64,000 bases of DNA from the NCBI GenBank assembly GCA_009911185.1, contig QXWW01000001.1, forward strand, positions 1 through 64,000, read 5' to 3'. A program made the position numbers and the translations under genes. Shown here in pieces: positions 27,259 to 36,697 of the stretch (position 1 is its first letter; each line of letters opens with the position of its first letter). This DNA is from Lachnospiraceae bacterium. GTDB taxonomy: Bacteria; Bacillota; Clostridia; Lachnospirales; Lachnospiraceae. The notes beneath the pieces are model-generated. The model saw only the letters and a list, made by a program, of their open reading frames with translations. It was not told the origin of the DNA and did not search any database.

Positions 27259-27286
27259 TTGCAAAAATTGGATATTCTGGTATAAT
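27259..27286 (+). promoter_or_regulatory. Promoter of the Asp23-family gene
   Basis: TTGCAA, 16 bp, TATAAT, with an extended -10 (TGGTATAAT), 32 bp before the start codon. Confidence 0.7.
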
Positions 27287-27317
27287 AACAGAATGAATAA
27301 GTTTAGGAGGCGTAAAC

Positions 27318-27695
27318 ATGGCGGAAGACAGAAAAGCATATATGATAAAAGACGACAATTTGGGCGAGGTACGGATTGCAGATGAGGTGGTTGCTATCAT
27401 TGCAGGGCTTGCTGCCACGGAGGTGGAAGGCGTAAGTTCCATGGCTGGCAATATTACCAATGAACTGGTAAGTAAGCTGGGCATGAAGAATCTGTCCAAG
27501 GGAATTAAGGTGGAAGTACAGGAGCATGTAGTGAAGGTGGACGTTGCGTTGAATATCCGTTTTGGTTATGCAATTCCGGAAGTATCCTCTAAGGTACAGG
27601 AGAGAGTGAAGTCGGCGGTTGAGAATATGACCGGACTGGAGGTCAGCAGTATTGACGTGCGCATTGCAGGTGTTGATATGGATAAGCGTAAATAA
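27318..27695 (+). CDS. Asp23/Gls24 family envelope stress protein
   Basis: The 125-aa protein has the family pattern: LGEVRIADEVVAIIAGLAATEVEGV near the N-terminus, then a VEVQEHVVKVDVALNIRFGYAIPEV strand region and a C-terminal VSSIDVRIAGVD. Members associate with the cell envelope in Firmicutes; the biochemical role is unclear. A copy next to nusB is common in clostridia. SD TAGGAGGCG precedes ATG 27318, and a terminator separates it from nusB. Confidence 0.92.
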   Translation: MAEDRKAYMIKDDNLGEVRIADEVVAIIAGLAATEVEGVSSMAGNITNELVSKLGMKNLSKGIKVEVQEHVVKVDVALNIRFGYAIPEVSSKVQERVKSAVENMTGLEVSSIDVRIAGVDMDKRK

Positions 27696-27764
27696 GTTCC
27701 GGTCTGGACACTTTAAATAATGAACCTTTAAAAGTAAAGACGAGAACAGCGTATGCAAATTGTC

Positions 27765-27793
27765 AGGGGTGTCTTTCAAGACACCCTTTTTCT
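27765..27793 (+). terminator. Terminator between the Asp23-family gene and nusB
   Basis: AGGGGTGTCT, TTCA, AGACACCCT, then TTTTTCTC. The sequence TTATAGGAAAG that follows resembles the start of the post-terminator repeats elsewhere in the window and here supplies the nusB SD. Confidence 0.85.
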
Positions 27794-27812
27794 CTTATAG
27801 GAAAGGAAGCAA

Positions 27813-28205
27813 ATGAGTCGTAGAGAGATCAGAGAAAAAATATTTAAACTGTTGTTTCGCGCAGAGTTTTATGAAGAGGGAGACTTGTCCGAGCAGCGCC
27901 AGCTGTTTTTGGAAGAGCTGGGACAGGAGGATAAGGATATCCTTTATATACGGGATAAATTTGAGCAGATTGTAAGCCACCTGACGGAAATTGACGACAT
28001 GATCAATCAGGTGGCGCAGGGATGGAAGACCGGCCGTATGGGAAAAGTGGATCTGACCTTGATACGCCTGGCAGTGTATGAAATAAAATTTGAGGAGGAT
28101 ATTCCGACAGGAGTAGCGATTAATGAGGCGGTGGAGCTGGCAAAAAGCTATGGAACCGATGATTCGCCGTCTTTTGTAAACGGAATTCTTGCAAAACTGG
28201 TATGA
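27813..28205 (+). CDS. nusB: Transcription antitermination factor NusB
   Basis: NusB binds boxA RNA with S10 to promote antitermination in rRNA operons. The 130-aa all-helical protein has the family segments SRREIREKIFKLLFRAEF and PTGVAINEAVELAKSYG ending in FVNGILAKL. SD GGAAAGGAAG precedes ATG 27813. The stop overlaps the xseA start (ATGA), and the gene heads the nusB-xseA-xseB-ispA-dxs-tlyA-nadK-argR-recN string. Confidence 0.95.
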   Translation: MSRREIREKIFKLLFRAEFYEEGDLSEQRQLFLEELGQEDKDILYIRDKFEQIVSHLTEIDDMINQVAQGWKTGRMGKVDLTLIRLAVYEIKFEEDIPTGVAINEAVELAKSYGTDDSPSFVNGILAKLV

Positions 28206-29473
28206 CAAAAAATATATATACCGTAGGCCAGGTGAACGCCTACATTAAAAATATGTTCACCCAGGATTTCATGATGAACCGTATATATGTAAAAGGTGAA
28301 ATATCCAATTGCAAATATCATACTTCCGGGCATATTTATTTCACACTGAAAGATGCGTCCGGGGCGCTGCCGGCAGTACTTTTTGCCGGGAACCGCAAGG
28401 GTCTGGAATTTTCCATGAAAAATGGGGATAACGTGATTGTATTAGGCGCCGTGTCCGTCTATGAAAGAGACGGCAAATACCAGCTCTATGCCAGAGAAAT
28501 CCTGCCGGACGGAGAAGGACTTTTGTACCAGCGTTTTCAGGCTTTGAAAAAGGAATTGGAAGAAATGGGAATGTTTGCGCCGGAGTATAAACAGCCTGTT
28601 CCCAAGTATATTAAAACCCTGGGGATTGTGACGGCGTCCACCGGAGCAGCGATCCGGGATATTCAAAACATTAGCAGACGGCGTAATCCTTACGTGCAGA
28701 CGATACTCTATCCAGCGCTGGTGCAGGGAGAAGGGGCGGCGCAAAGTATTGTCAATGGGATTCGCGCTTTAGAGCAGCTTGGTGTGGATGTAATGATTGT
28801 AGGAAGAGGCGGCGGCTCCATGGAAGATTTGTGGGCGTTTAACGAAGAGATTGTGGCACGCGCCATATTTGAATGCACTGTGCCGGTTATTTCTGCAGTA
28901 GGTCATGAGACGGATACAACCATAGCGGACTATGTGGCAGATTTAAGGGCGCCGACTCCTTCGGCAGCCGCAGAGCTTGCTGTGTATGATATCCGTGAAA
29001 TGGAGGAAATGCTGCTTTCTCTGCACCTGGAACTGAACCGCAAAATGAGCGATAAGCTGGAACGCTGTCAGGAGAGCACCCGGCAGTTTGAAGGAAAATT
29101 AAAATTATTAAGCCCTCAAAACCAGTTAAATGAGAAACGGCAGACGGCGGCAGACCTTGAGGACAAGCTGCGTATGCAGATGCAGCACAAACTTACCCAT
29201 AAAAAGTACGCGGTGGAATTATATATAAGACGCATAGAAGCTTTATCTCCTCTGAAGAAATTGAGTATGGGTTATGCGTTTGTGGCAGACGGGAGAGGAA
29301 AAAGCCTGCGGGATGTTAATGCGCTGCAGCGGGGAGATGTTCTCAATATTCACATGCTGAATGGAAAAGTGAAGGCTCAGGTACAAGAGATCCAGCGCTT
29401 AGAGCGTATGGAAAAAGAAAATGGTGCAGAGTTTATACGGGACTGGAAGGAAAGGAGCAGTGAGAATGAGTAA
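28202..29473 (+). CDS. xseA: Exodeoxyribonuclease VII large subunit
   Basis: ExoVII degrades single-stranded DNA from either end. The 423-aa large subunit has an N-terminal OB fold (residues 1-100; FTLKDASGALPAVLF), the catalytic domain with GIVTASTGAAIRDI, VGRGGGSMEDLWAFN and SAVGHETDTTIADYVAD, then a long coiled-coil region. It overlaps nusB by 4 bp and overlaps the xseB start. Confidence 0.96.
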   Translation: MTKNIYTVGQVNAYIKNMFTQDFMMNRIYVKGEISNCKYHTSGHIYFTLKDASGALPAVLFAGNRKGLEFSMKNGDNVIVLGAVSVYERDGKYQLYAREILPDGEGLLYQRFQALKKELEEMGMFAPEYKQPVPKYIKTLGIVTASTGAAIRDIQNISRRRNPYVQTILYPALVQGEGAAQSIVNGIRALEQLGVDVMIVGRGGGSMEDLWAFNEEIVARAIFECTVPVISAVGHETDTTIADYVADLRAPTPSAAAELAVYDIREMEEMLLSLHLELNRKMSDKLERCQESTRQFEGKLKLLSPQNQLNEKRQTAADLEDKLRMQMQHKLTHKKYAVELYIRRIEALSPLKKLSMGYAFVADGRGKSLRDVNALQRGDVLNIHMLNGKVKAQVQEIQRLERMEKENGAEFIRDWKERSSENE

Positions 29474-29687
29474 GGAAAAGCAGGAAGCCACTCTGGAAGA
29501 GACCTTTCAGGAGATGGATGCCATTATAGAAAAGATGCAGGATCGTGAAGTGACATTAGAAGAATCCTTCTCCCTTTATGAACAGGGAATTAAAAAATTA
29601 AAATATTGTAATGAGAAAATAGACAGCGTGGAGAAAAGAATGCTTTTGCTGAATGAGCAGGGAGAATTGGAGGCATTTGATGAATAG
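29466..29687 (+). CDS. xseB: Exodeoxyribonuclease VII small subunit
   Basis: The 73-aa protein has the XseB pattern (LEETFQEMDAIIEKMQDREV then LEESFSLYEQGIKKLKYC) and forms a helical hairpin that binds XseA. ATG 29466 (MSKEK) is chosen for AAGGAG 8 bp upstream; the frame runs back to 29421 without support. It overlaps xseA by 8 bp and ispA by 8 bp. Confidence 0.94.
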   Translation: MSKEKQEATLEETFQEMDAIIEKMQDREVTLEESFSLYEQGIKKLKYCNEKIDSVEKRMLLLNEQGELEAFDE

Positions 29688-30573
29688 AGAATTTCAGGAA
29701 GAATTAGCTGCACGCACCAGGCAGGTTGAGGCGGTCATAGAGAAATATCTGCCCAGCGCAAAGGGATATCAGAAGACAGTGGTTGAGGCAATGAATTACA
29801 GCATTCAGGCGGGAGGGAAACGTCTGCGCCCCCTGCTCATGTGGGAAACTTACCGGATGTTCGGCGGCAGATCAGAAGTAATCGAGCCTTTTATGGCGGC
29901 CATTGAGATGATACACACGTATTCTTTAGTTCACGACGACCTTCCGGCCATGGATAACGACCAGTATCGCCGGGGAAAAAAAACGACGCATGCCCAGTAT
30001 GGGGAGGCGATGGGCATTCTTGCGGGTGACGGCCTGCAGACGTATGCTTTTGAGACGGCGGCAAAAGCATTTGGGTTAGAACCTTCAAACAGCCAGATTG
30101 CCAAAGCACTGTCTGTGCTTGCTCAGAAAGCCGGCGTCCAGGGGATGCTGGGAGGACAATGTGTGGATGTGGAAGCGGAGGGAAAGCAGATGTCGGGGGA
30201 AATGCTGACGTTTATCTATCGTCTGAAGACAGGGGCTTTGCTGGAGGCTTCCATGCTTATCGGAGCAGTTCTTGCAGGGGCTACAGGAAGCGAGCAGCAG
30301 CAGGTAGAGCAGGCGGCGTCAGAGCTGGGGCTTGCCTTTCAGATACAGGATGATATCCTGGATGTGGTCAGCACCACGGAAGAGTTGGGGAAACCAGTGG
30401 GCAGCGATGAGAAGAACCATAAGGCTACCTGGGTCACGTTATTTGGGATTGATGAGGCGAAGAGGCAGGTAGAGCGCTTATCGAGACAAAGTGTGCAGCG
30501 CATGAATGCTCTGGTAGTGAGAAATGAATTTCTCACCAGCCTGATGTTAGAGCTGATACATAGGAAGAAATAA
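29680..30573 (+). CDS. ispA: Polyprenyl (farnesyl/geranyl) diphosphate synthase
   Basis: IspA condenses dimethylallyl and isopentenyl diphosphates to farnesyl diphosphate, feeding undecaprenyl and quinone synthesis. The 297-aa protein has GGKRLRP, the first Asp-rich motif DDLPAMDND (about 86-94) and the second QDDILD (about 221-226). ATG 29680 overlaps xseB by 8 bp, which fits the operon; an upstream in-frame start at 29653 is unlikely. It is followed by dxs, the first step of the same MEP-pathway supply. Confidence 0.94.
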   Translation: MNREFQEELAARTRQVEAVIEKYLPSAKGYQKTVVEAMNYSIQAGGKRLRPLLMWETYRMFGGRSEVIEPFMAAIEMIHTYSLVHDDLPAMDNDQYRRGKKTTHAQYGEAMGILAGDGLQTYAFETAAKAFGLEPSNSQIAKALSVLAQKAGVQGMLGGQCVDVEAEGKQMSGEMLTFIYRLKTGALLEASMLIGAVLAGATGSEQQQVEQAASELGLAFQIQDDILDVVSTTEELGKPVGSDEKNHKATWVTLFGIDEAKRQVERLSRQSVQRMNALVVRNEFLTSLMLELIHRKK

Positions 30574-30595
30574 CCAAGGAAAGAGGGTATTATCT

Positions 30596-32467
30596 ATGGT
30601 ATTGGATAAGATAAAAGCGCCCAATGATATCAAGAAGCTGGAAGAATCAGAGCTTCCCTCATTGGCGCAGGAAATCCGGGAATTTCTGATTGAAAAAATA
30701 TCGGAAAACGGCGGACATCTTGCATCGAATCTGGGTGTAGTGGAACTGACAATGGCTATGCATTTAGTATTCCAGCTTCCACAGGATAAAATTATCTGGG
30801 ATGTTGGGCATCAGTCCTATACCCATAAGCTTCTGACCGGAAGAAGGGAAGGATTTGAGCATTTGCGGGAATACAGCGGGATGAGCGGATTTCCCAAGCG
30901 CAAAGAAAGTTCCTGCGACTGTTTTGACACAGGGCACAGTTCCACCTCGATTTCAGCGGGGTTAGGCTATGCGGAGGCCAGAGAAATTACAGGCGAACAG
31001 TTTAAAGTAATTTCCGTAATTGGGGACGGTGCCATGACGGGAGGAATGGCATACGAGGCGTTGAATAATGCTTCCCGGCTGCGTACGAATTTTATGATTG
31101 TATTAAATGATAATGACATGTCAATTTCAGAAAATGTAGGAGGTCTTTCCCGTCATCTGGGAAACCTGCGCACGACATATGTCTATCAGGATTTGAAGAC
31201 GGGAGTGACAAATTCCCTGAATAGAATACCTGTTGTGGGAGAACGAATGGTGACTCGTATCCGCAGAACCAAAAGCGGAATCAAGCAGCTTTTCATTCCC
31301 GGAATGATATTCGAAAATATGGGGATTACCTACTTGGGGCCGGTAGATGGACATAATATAGGAGCGATGCGGCGGATTTTCCGCGAGGCTTCTAAAGTAA
31401 ACGGAGCTGTGCTGGTTCATGTGATTACCAAAAAAGGAAAAGGCTATCTTCCGGCAGAACGTCATCCAGCAAGATTTCACGGCGCGGAGCCATTTCAGAT
31501 TGAAACCGGGCTGCCGTTAAAACCAAGGACTGCCGCAAATTATACCGACATATTTTCTACGGTGATGCGGAAAATGGGAGAACGTGATTCTAAGGTGGTG
31601 GCAATCACTGCAGCAATGCGTGATGGAACAGGTTTGAAGCGGTTCCACAATTTGTTTCCAGAGCGTTTTTTCGATGTTGGCATTGCCGAGGGCCATGCTG
31701 TTACTTTTGCAGCCGGGCTTGCCGCGGCAGGCTTAAAGCCGGTGGTAGCGGTGTACTCCTCTTTTTTGCAGCGTGCTTACGACCAGATTCTTCACGATGT
31801 CTGTCTCCAGGATTTGCCAGTCGTATTTGCCATTGACCGGGCTGGACTTGTGGGAAGCGATGGGGAGACGCATCAGGGCATTTTTGATTTATCTTATCTG
31901 TCTTCTATACCCAATATGACAATTTTAGCGCCCAAGAATAAATGGGAACTTTCCGATATGCTGAAATTTGCTTTGAATTTTGAACATCCAATTGCGATTC
32001 GCTATCCCAGAGGCGAGGCGTATGCAGGCTTAAAAAAGTTCCGCGGGAAAATAGAATATGGAAAGAGCGAGATGATTTGCCAGGAGCATGAAATTGCATT
32101 GCTTGCAGTAGGAAGCATGGTGAAGACGGCTGAAGAAGTGCAAAAACTGCTGAAAGCCATGGGATATTTTTGTTCTCTGGTCAATGTGCGGTTTGTAAAG
32201 CCTTTGGATTCGGAACTGCTTGATACACTTGCCAGTACCCATACGCTTCTGGTTACTTTGGAGGAAAATGTGATAACTGGAGGATATGGGGAACAGGTAC
32301 TTCATTATTTCAGTGATAAGCATGAACCGCAAAAGCCGTCGGTTATGAATATTGCTCTGAAGGACAGATATGTAGAGCAGGGAAATGTAGAAATATTGAA
32401 AAAAGAACATGGTCTGGATGTGGCGTCTGTTTTAAAGCAGATTGTGGCAGGCTATGTGCGCAAATAG
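30596..32467 (+). CDS. dxs: 1-deoxy-D-xylulose-5-phosphate synthase
   Basis: Dxs makes deoxyxylulose 5-phosphate from pyruvate and glyceraldehyde 3-phosphate, the entry to the MEP isoprenoid pathway. The 623-aa product has the thiamine diphosphate motif GDGAMTGGMAYEALNNA (from 143), the GHQSYTHK segment, and a transketolase-type pyrimidine domain from about 310 with DVGIAEGHAV and DRAGLVGSDGETHQG. SD AGAGGG precedes ATG 30596. Confidence 0.96.
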   Translation: MVLDKIKAPNDIKKLEESELPSLAQEIREFLIEKISENGGHLASNLGVVELTMAMHLVFQLPQDKIIWDVGHQSYTHKLLTGRREGFEHLREYSGMSGFPKRKESSCDCFDTGHSSTSISAGLGYAEAREITGEQFKVISVIGDGAMTGGMAYEALNNASRLRTNFMIVLNDNDMSISENVGGLSRHLGNLRTTYVYQDLKTGVTNSLNRIPVVGERMVTRIRRTKSGIKQLFIPGMIFENMGITYLGPVDGHNIGAMRRIFREASKVNGAVLVHVITKKGKGYLPAERHPARFHGAEPFQIETGLPLKPRTAANYTDIFSTVMRKMGERDSKVVAITAAMRDGTGLKRFHNLFPERFFDVGIAEGHAVTFAAGLAAAGLKPVVAVYSSFLQRAYDQILHDVCLQDLPVVFAIDRAGLVGSDGETHQGIFDLSYLSSIPNMTILAPKNKWELSDMLKFALNFEHPIAIRYPRGEAYAGLKKFRGKIEYGKSEMICQEHEIALLAVGSMVKTAEEVQKLLKAMGYFCSLVNVRFVKPLDSELLDTLASTHTLLVTLEENVITGGYGEQVLHYFSDKHEPQKPSVMNIALKDRYVEQGNVEILKKEHGLDVASVLKQIVAGYVRK

Positions 32468-32479
32468 AGAGGCTGCGAA

Positions 32480-33277
32480 ATGAAAGAACGTTTGGATGTG
32501 CTGCTGGTGCAGCGGGGGCTGGCGCCTTCGAGAGAAAAGGCTAAGATTATGATTATGGAGGGGAATGTATTTGCGGCCGGTCAGCGTGAAGACAAGGCGG
32601 GAACTTTTTTTGACGATAAGATTTCCATTGAGGTACGGGGAAATACGCTGAAATATGTAAGCCGCGGAGGATTGAAGCTGGAAAAGGCAATCAAACATTT
32701 TAATATTTCCCTGGGAGGTAAGATTTGCATGGACATCGGCGCGTCTACCGGAGGTTTTACAGACTGTATGCTGCAAAATGGCGCCCAAAAAGTATACGCA
32801 GTGGACGTGGGGTACGGACAGTTTGCCTGGAAGCTGCGGCAGGACGACAGGGTGATCTGCATGGAGAAGACAAATATCCGTTACGTGAAGCCAGAGGATC
32901 TTGCGGACGTGTTGGACTTTGCATCGGCGGATGTCTCTTTTATTTCACTTACCAAAGTTCTTCCGGCGGCATGGGATTTACTTTCTTCCCAGGGGGAAAT
33001 GGTTTGTCTCATTAAGCCCCAATTTGAAGCGGGCAGGGAAAAAGTAGGGAAAAAGGGAGTGGTGCGGGACGCCGGGGTACACAGGGAAGTGATTGAAAAG
33101 ATTCTTGCCTTTGCACAGGAACTTGGATTTGCCGTGAAGGCTCTGGAATTTTCCCCGATAAAGGGTCCGGAAGGAAACATTGAATATCTTGTGTATATCC
33201 GAAAAAACAAAGAATTGGACGAGGCTTGTATAGATGTGCCCGCAGTAGTAGCGCAGGCGCATAGGACTTTGGCATAA
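32480..33277 (+). CDS. TlyA-family rRNA 2'-O-methyltransferase
   Basis: The 265-aa protein joins an S4 RNA-binding domain (MKERLDVLLVQRGLAPSREK, residues 1-60) to an FtsJ-like SAM methyltransferase domain with DIGASTGGFTDCMLQ, VDVGYGQ and LIKPQFEA. TlyA proteins methylate ribose in 16S and/or 23S rRNA; some are called hemolysins for historical reasons. It lies 12 bp after dxs and is in the usual place before nadK. Confidence 0.92.
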   Translation: MKERLDVLLVQRGLAPSREKAKIMIMEGNVFAAGQREDKAGTFFDDKISIEVRGNTLKYVSRGGLKLEKAIKHFNISLGGKICMDIGASTGGFTDCMLQNGAQKVYAVDVGYGQFAWKLRQDDRVICMEKTNIRYVKPEDLADVLDFASADVSFISLTKVLPAAWDLLSSQGEMVCLIKPQFEAGREKVGKKGVVRDAGVHREVIEKILAFAQELGFAVKALEFSPIKGPEGNIEYLVYIRKNKELDEACIDVPAVVAQAHRTLA

Positions 33278-33308
33278 TATGGGGCGGGGAAGCTCAGGAG
33301 GACAGGGA

Positions 33309-34169
33309 ATGGAGCATTTTTATATCATTGTAAATCCCAAACGGGATGCGCAACTGAAGCTTACCAAAGAGATTCAGCAGTTTATTCTGGAACATGGGGG
33401 AAGCTGCAGATATCAGGAGAACCGGCTGCAGGAAGGAAAGTCTTTTGAAAAGAGCCAGATTCCGGACGGGACAGAATGCATTCTGGTAGTAGGGGGAGAC
33501 GGAACGCTGCTTCGCGCAGCCAGAGATATGGCCGAGCGCAATATACCATTGATTGGCGTTAACACCGGACATGTGGGATATCTTTGTGAATTGGAAAAGG
33601 ATACTGCAATACAGGGAGTCAGGAAGCTCCTGGAGGGCGCGGATTATGCGGTGGAATCCAGAATGTTATTATCTGGTTGCTGTCTGCAGGCAAAAACGGT
33701 ACAGACTGAGCGGATTGCTTTGAATGATATTGTAATTCATCGTTCCGGAATGCTGCAGGTAGTAGATTTGATTATTTCGGTGAATGGGGAATATCTGAAT
33801 ACATACCGTGCGGACGGCATCATTATTGCCACGCCCACCGGCTCTACGGCATACAGTATGTCCGCAGGAGGACCTATTGTGGATCCAAGGGCAGATTTGC
33901 TTGTGATGACGCCTATCAGCCCCCACACCCTGAATGCCAAGAGTATCGTATTGGGTGCAGAAGATGAAATTACGATTGAGGTCCGGACGCGGGACGGAGG
34001 GCAGGGCAAGATGGTAGAGGTCAGCTTTGATGGACAGCCTGTGGGAATTTTAAAAGAAGGGGACAAAATCCTGGTAAAGAAGGCCCAGGTGCGGACCAGG
34101 ATTTTAAAACTTAACAGCATGAGTTTTTTAGAACGGCTGAGAAAAAAATTGCAGGGGTGCGCCTGGTAA
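33309..34169 (+). CDS. nadK: NAD kinase
   Basis: NadK phosphorylates NAD to NADP. The 286-aa protein has GGDGTLLRAAR (Gly62 onward), the NTGHVGYL loop, the ATPTGSTAYSMSAGGP motif and a C-terminal beta-rich domain. ATG 33309 (MEHFY) is chosen for AGGAGG 7 bp upstream; the ATG at 33279 begins 1 bp after tlyA without an SD. It is in an operon with argR and recN, as in many Firmicutes. Confidence 0.95.
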   Translation: MEHFYIIVNPKRDAQLKLTKEIQQFILEHGGSCRYQENRLQEGKSFEKSQIPDGTECILVVGGDGTLLRAARDMAERNIPLIGVNTGHVGYLCELEKDTAIQGVRKLLEGADYAVESRMLLSGCCLQAKTVQTERIALNDIVIHRSGMLQVVDLIISVNGEYLNTYRADGIIIATPTGSTAYSMSAGGPIVDPRADLLVMTPISPHTLNAKSIVLGAEDEITIEVRTRDGGQGKMVEVSFDGQPVGILKEGDKILVKKAQVRTRILKLNSMSFLERLRKKLQGCAW

Positions 34170-34189
34170 GGGGTGTACAGGAGGTAGAA

Positions 34190-34642
34190 ATGAAGTCAAA
34201 GCGTCATACGAAAATATTGGAGATAATTTCAAAAAACAGTATTGAGACACAGGAGGAATTGTTGGATTGTCTGGAACAGGAAGGATTTCAGGTGACGCAG
34301 GCAACCGTTTCCAGGGATATCCGGGAATTGAAGCTTACCAAGGTGGCAGGAAGCGCCGGGCGTCAGAAATATGTAGCGTTTAATGAGACGCACAAGGACT
34401 TGAGTGAAAAATATAGCCGCATTTTTAAAGATGGTTTTCTATCCATGGATATGGCGCAGAATATTCTGGTAATTAAAACCGTTTCCGGCATGGCGATGGC
34501 GGTGGCGGCGGCTCTGGATGCTATGGACTGCCATGAAATTGTTGGCAGTATTGCAGGAGACGATACCATTATGTGCGCCGTGCGTACGGTGGAGGATACT
34601 GTACTATTAATGAAGCGTTTACGTAAAATTGTAGAAACCTGA
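34190..34642 (+). CDS. argR: Arginine repressor ArgR/AhrC
   Basis: ArgR is a hexameric regulator of arginine metabolism. The 150-aa protein has the N-terminal winged helix (KILEIISKNSIETQEELL; TQATVSRDIRELKLTKV) and the C-terminal oligomerisation and arginine-binding domain with SIAGDDTIMC. ATG 34190 has AGGAGG 6 bp upstream; the frame extends to 34157 inside nadK. Its location between nadK and recN is conserved in Firmicutes. Confidence 0.95.
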   Translation: MKSKRHTKILEIISKNSIETQEELLDCLEQEGFQVTQATVSRDIRELKLTKVAGSAGRQKYVAFNETHKDLSEKYSRIFKDGFLSMDMAQNILVIKTVSGMAMAVAAALDAMDCHEIVGSIAGDDTIMCAVRTVEDTVLLMKRLRKIVET

Positions 34643-34708
34643 ATTTCAGCGAATCAAAGGTCTGCGATAACATACTGCCGAAACTGAGAGAGTAGAAGGA
34701 GAATGTAT

Positions 34709-36388
34709 ATGTTAGTAAGTCTTCATGTAAGAAACCTTGCCCTGATGGAGGAAGCTGAGGTTGAATTTGGAAATGGATTAAACATTCTGTCCGGAGAGAC
34801 GGGAGCCGGAAAGTCTATTATTATTGGTTCCATTAATCTTGCTCTGGGAGAAAAGGCGCCCCGGGAAATGCTGCGGGAGCATTCAGACTTTGCTCTGGTG
34901 GAGCTGGTGTTCCGGGTGGAAAATGAAGCGCAGGTTCAGCAATTGAAGGAACTTGATATTTATCCGGAAAACGATGAAATTATTATGTCAAGGAAGATTA
35001 CGGCCAGCAGAAGCGTGGGAAAGATTAATTCAGAGATAGTTTCCGCCTCCTGTATGAGAAACGTTGCTTCACTGCTTATTGATATCCATGGCCAGCATGA
35101 GCACCAGTCTCTGCTTCATAAGAAGAAGCATCTGGAAATCCTGGACGCGTACGCCGCAGATAAATTAAAAAATAAAAAGGACGTCCTGAAAAAGCGTTAC
35201 CAGGAATATCAGAAGGTATTGGAAGAACAAAAACAGGCATTACAGGATGCAGAAGGCAGGGAACAGGAACTTTCTTTTCTGGAATATGAGATTCAGGAAA
35301 TACAGGAAGCGAATCTGATTCCGGGGGAAGATGAAGAGTTGGAGCTTTCTTACCGGAAAATGGTCAATAGCCGCAGACTTATGGAGGCTGCGGGGGACGC
35401 TTATGGGATGACAGGCGGCAACGGAAGCGCCACGGAGCAGATTGGGCGCGCGCTGCGGGAACTGCAGTCTGTGTCGGAATTTGATTCGCAGCTGGGAGAA
35501 TTAAGCGGACAATTAGAGGAAATCGACGATCTGTTAAATGATTTTAACCGGGAATTGTCCGGCTATATGACGGATGGAGAATTTGACGGGGAGACATTTT
35601 ATGAAGTAGAGAAACGCCTGGATTTGGTAAATCATTTGAAAGATAAGTTTGGCGGCAGTATTGAGGCGGTTTTACAGGCGAAAGAAGAAAAAGAGATCCG
35701 CAGCGGGCGTTTAAGAGATTTTGAAGAATATCTGCAAGGCTTGAAAGAGCGTCTGAACGAGGCGGAAAAGGCTTTACGGGAGATATCTGACGAGGTATCC
35801 ATGATTCGCCGCAAGAGCGCGAAAAAGCTGACAAAGCAGGTGCAGGAAGCCTTGGTGGATCTGAACTTTTTGGATGTGAATTTTACAATGGAATTTGCAG
35901 ATACCGAGAATTATACGGCGAACGGAAGAGATGAGGCTGAATTTTTGATATCCACCAATCCGGGAGAACCGTTGAAACCTTTGGGGAAAGTGGCTTCCGG
36001 AGGCGAGCTTAGCCGTATCATGCTGGCGATTAAGACGATTCTGGCTGAAAGCGATCAGATTGAGACGCTGATTTTTGATGAAATCGACGCTGGAATCAGC
36101 GGCCGGACCGCACAGATGGTAGCAGAGAAAATGAACGTTATCGGTAAAAATCATCAAATTATCTGTATTACCCATCTGCCCCAGATTGCAGCCATGGCAG
36201 ATCATCATTTTTTGATCAGTAAAAATGTGGTAAGAAATGCGACCTATTCCAATATTGTACTCCTGGAGGAACAGGAAAGCGTGACAGAGCTGGCCCGGAT
36301 GCTGGGCGGCGTAAAGATAACGGATACGGTTTTAGACAGTGCAAGGGAAATGAAGGAACTTGCCGTTTCTGTAAAAAATAAAAAGTAA
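34709..36388 (+). CDS. recN: DNA repair protein RecN
   Basis: RecN is an SMC-like ATPase that tethers broken DNA ends. The 559-aa product has Walker A GETGAGKS (29-36), a long coiled coil (about 150-370), the ABC signature SGGELSRIMLAIK and Walker B TLIFDEIDAGISG. ATG 34709 is preferred because AAGGAG is 7 bp upstream; the ATG at 34703 is too close. No LexA box was seen directly upstream. Confidence 0.96.
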   Translation: MLVSLHVRNLALMEEAEVEFGNGLNILSGETGAGKSIIIGSINLALGEKAPREMLREHSDFALVELVFRVENEAQVQQLKELDIYPENDEIIMSRKITASRSVGKINSEIVSASCMRNVASLLIDIHGQHEHQSLLHKKKHLEILDAYAADKLKNKKDVLKKRYQEYQKVLEEQKQALQDAEGREQELSFLEYEIQEIQEANLIPGEDEELELSYRKMVNSRRLMEAAGDAYGMTGGNGSATEQIGRALRELQSVSEFDSQLGELSGQLEEIDDLLNDFNRELSGYMTDGEFDGETFYEVEKRLDLVNHLKDKFGGSIEAVLQAKEEKEIRSGRLRDFEEYLQGLKERLNEAEKALREISDEVSMIRRKSAKKLTKQVQEALVDLNFLDVNFTMEFADTENYTANGRDEAEFLISTNPGEPLKPLGKVASGGELSRIMLAIKTILAESDQIETLIFDEIDAGISGRTAQMVAEKMNVIGKNHQIICITHLPQIAAMADHHFLISKNVVRNATYSNIVLLEEQESVTELARMLGGVKITDTVLDSAREMKELAVSVKNKK

Positions 36389-36626
36389 TTCAAATCTATC
36401 TCCTATCATAATCGAAAAGCGGGTAATCTTCCGTTTCTAACGGCTGCTGCAAGAATGCCGTACATATTTTTGCAGCGGCTGCATATTTGAGAGAAATTCA
36501 TCAATCGCTGCGTCTTTGGCGCAGTTCATATTTTCATTCACATAAAAATTTTGTTTAAAATTTATAAAAAAGTAACTGACGGGACAATAAGTTAAAAAAT
36601 CCCAGAGTGAAAAAAAAAGAATTTCA
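36389..36626 (+). other. recN-spoIVB intergenic region
   Basis: No gene is visible. An inverted repeat GCTGCTGCAA (36443-36452) with TTGCAGCGGC (36470-36479) and a smaller hairpin (GCTGCG...CGCAG, about 36508-36523) could end recN transcripts, though neither has a T run. The rest is very AT-rich. Confidence 0.4.
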
Positions 36627-36633
36627 CATACTA
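36627..36633 (+). promoter_or_regulatory. Candidate forespore (sigma-G/F) -10 for spoIVB
   Basis: CATACTA matches the sigma-G -10 consensus. The upstream AGAGTGAAA is a weak -35. spoIVB is a forespore gene in Bacillus, which fits. Just after it, ATTTCAA-GTCAT-TTGAAAT (36651-36669 area) forms a small hairpin in the leader. Confidence 0.4.
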
Positions 36634-36697
36634 AAAGAGGATTTCAAGTCATTTGAAATTCTATTAATAATTTTTGGCAGTAAGGGTGTGTGAAAAG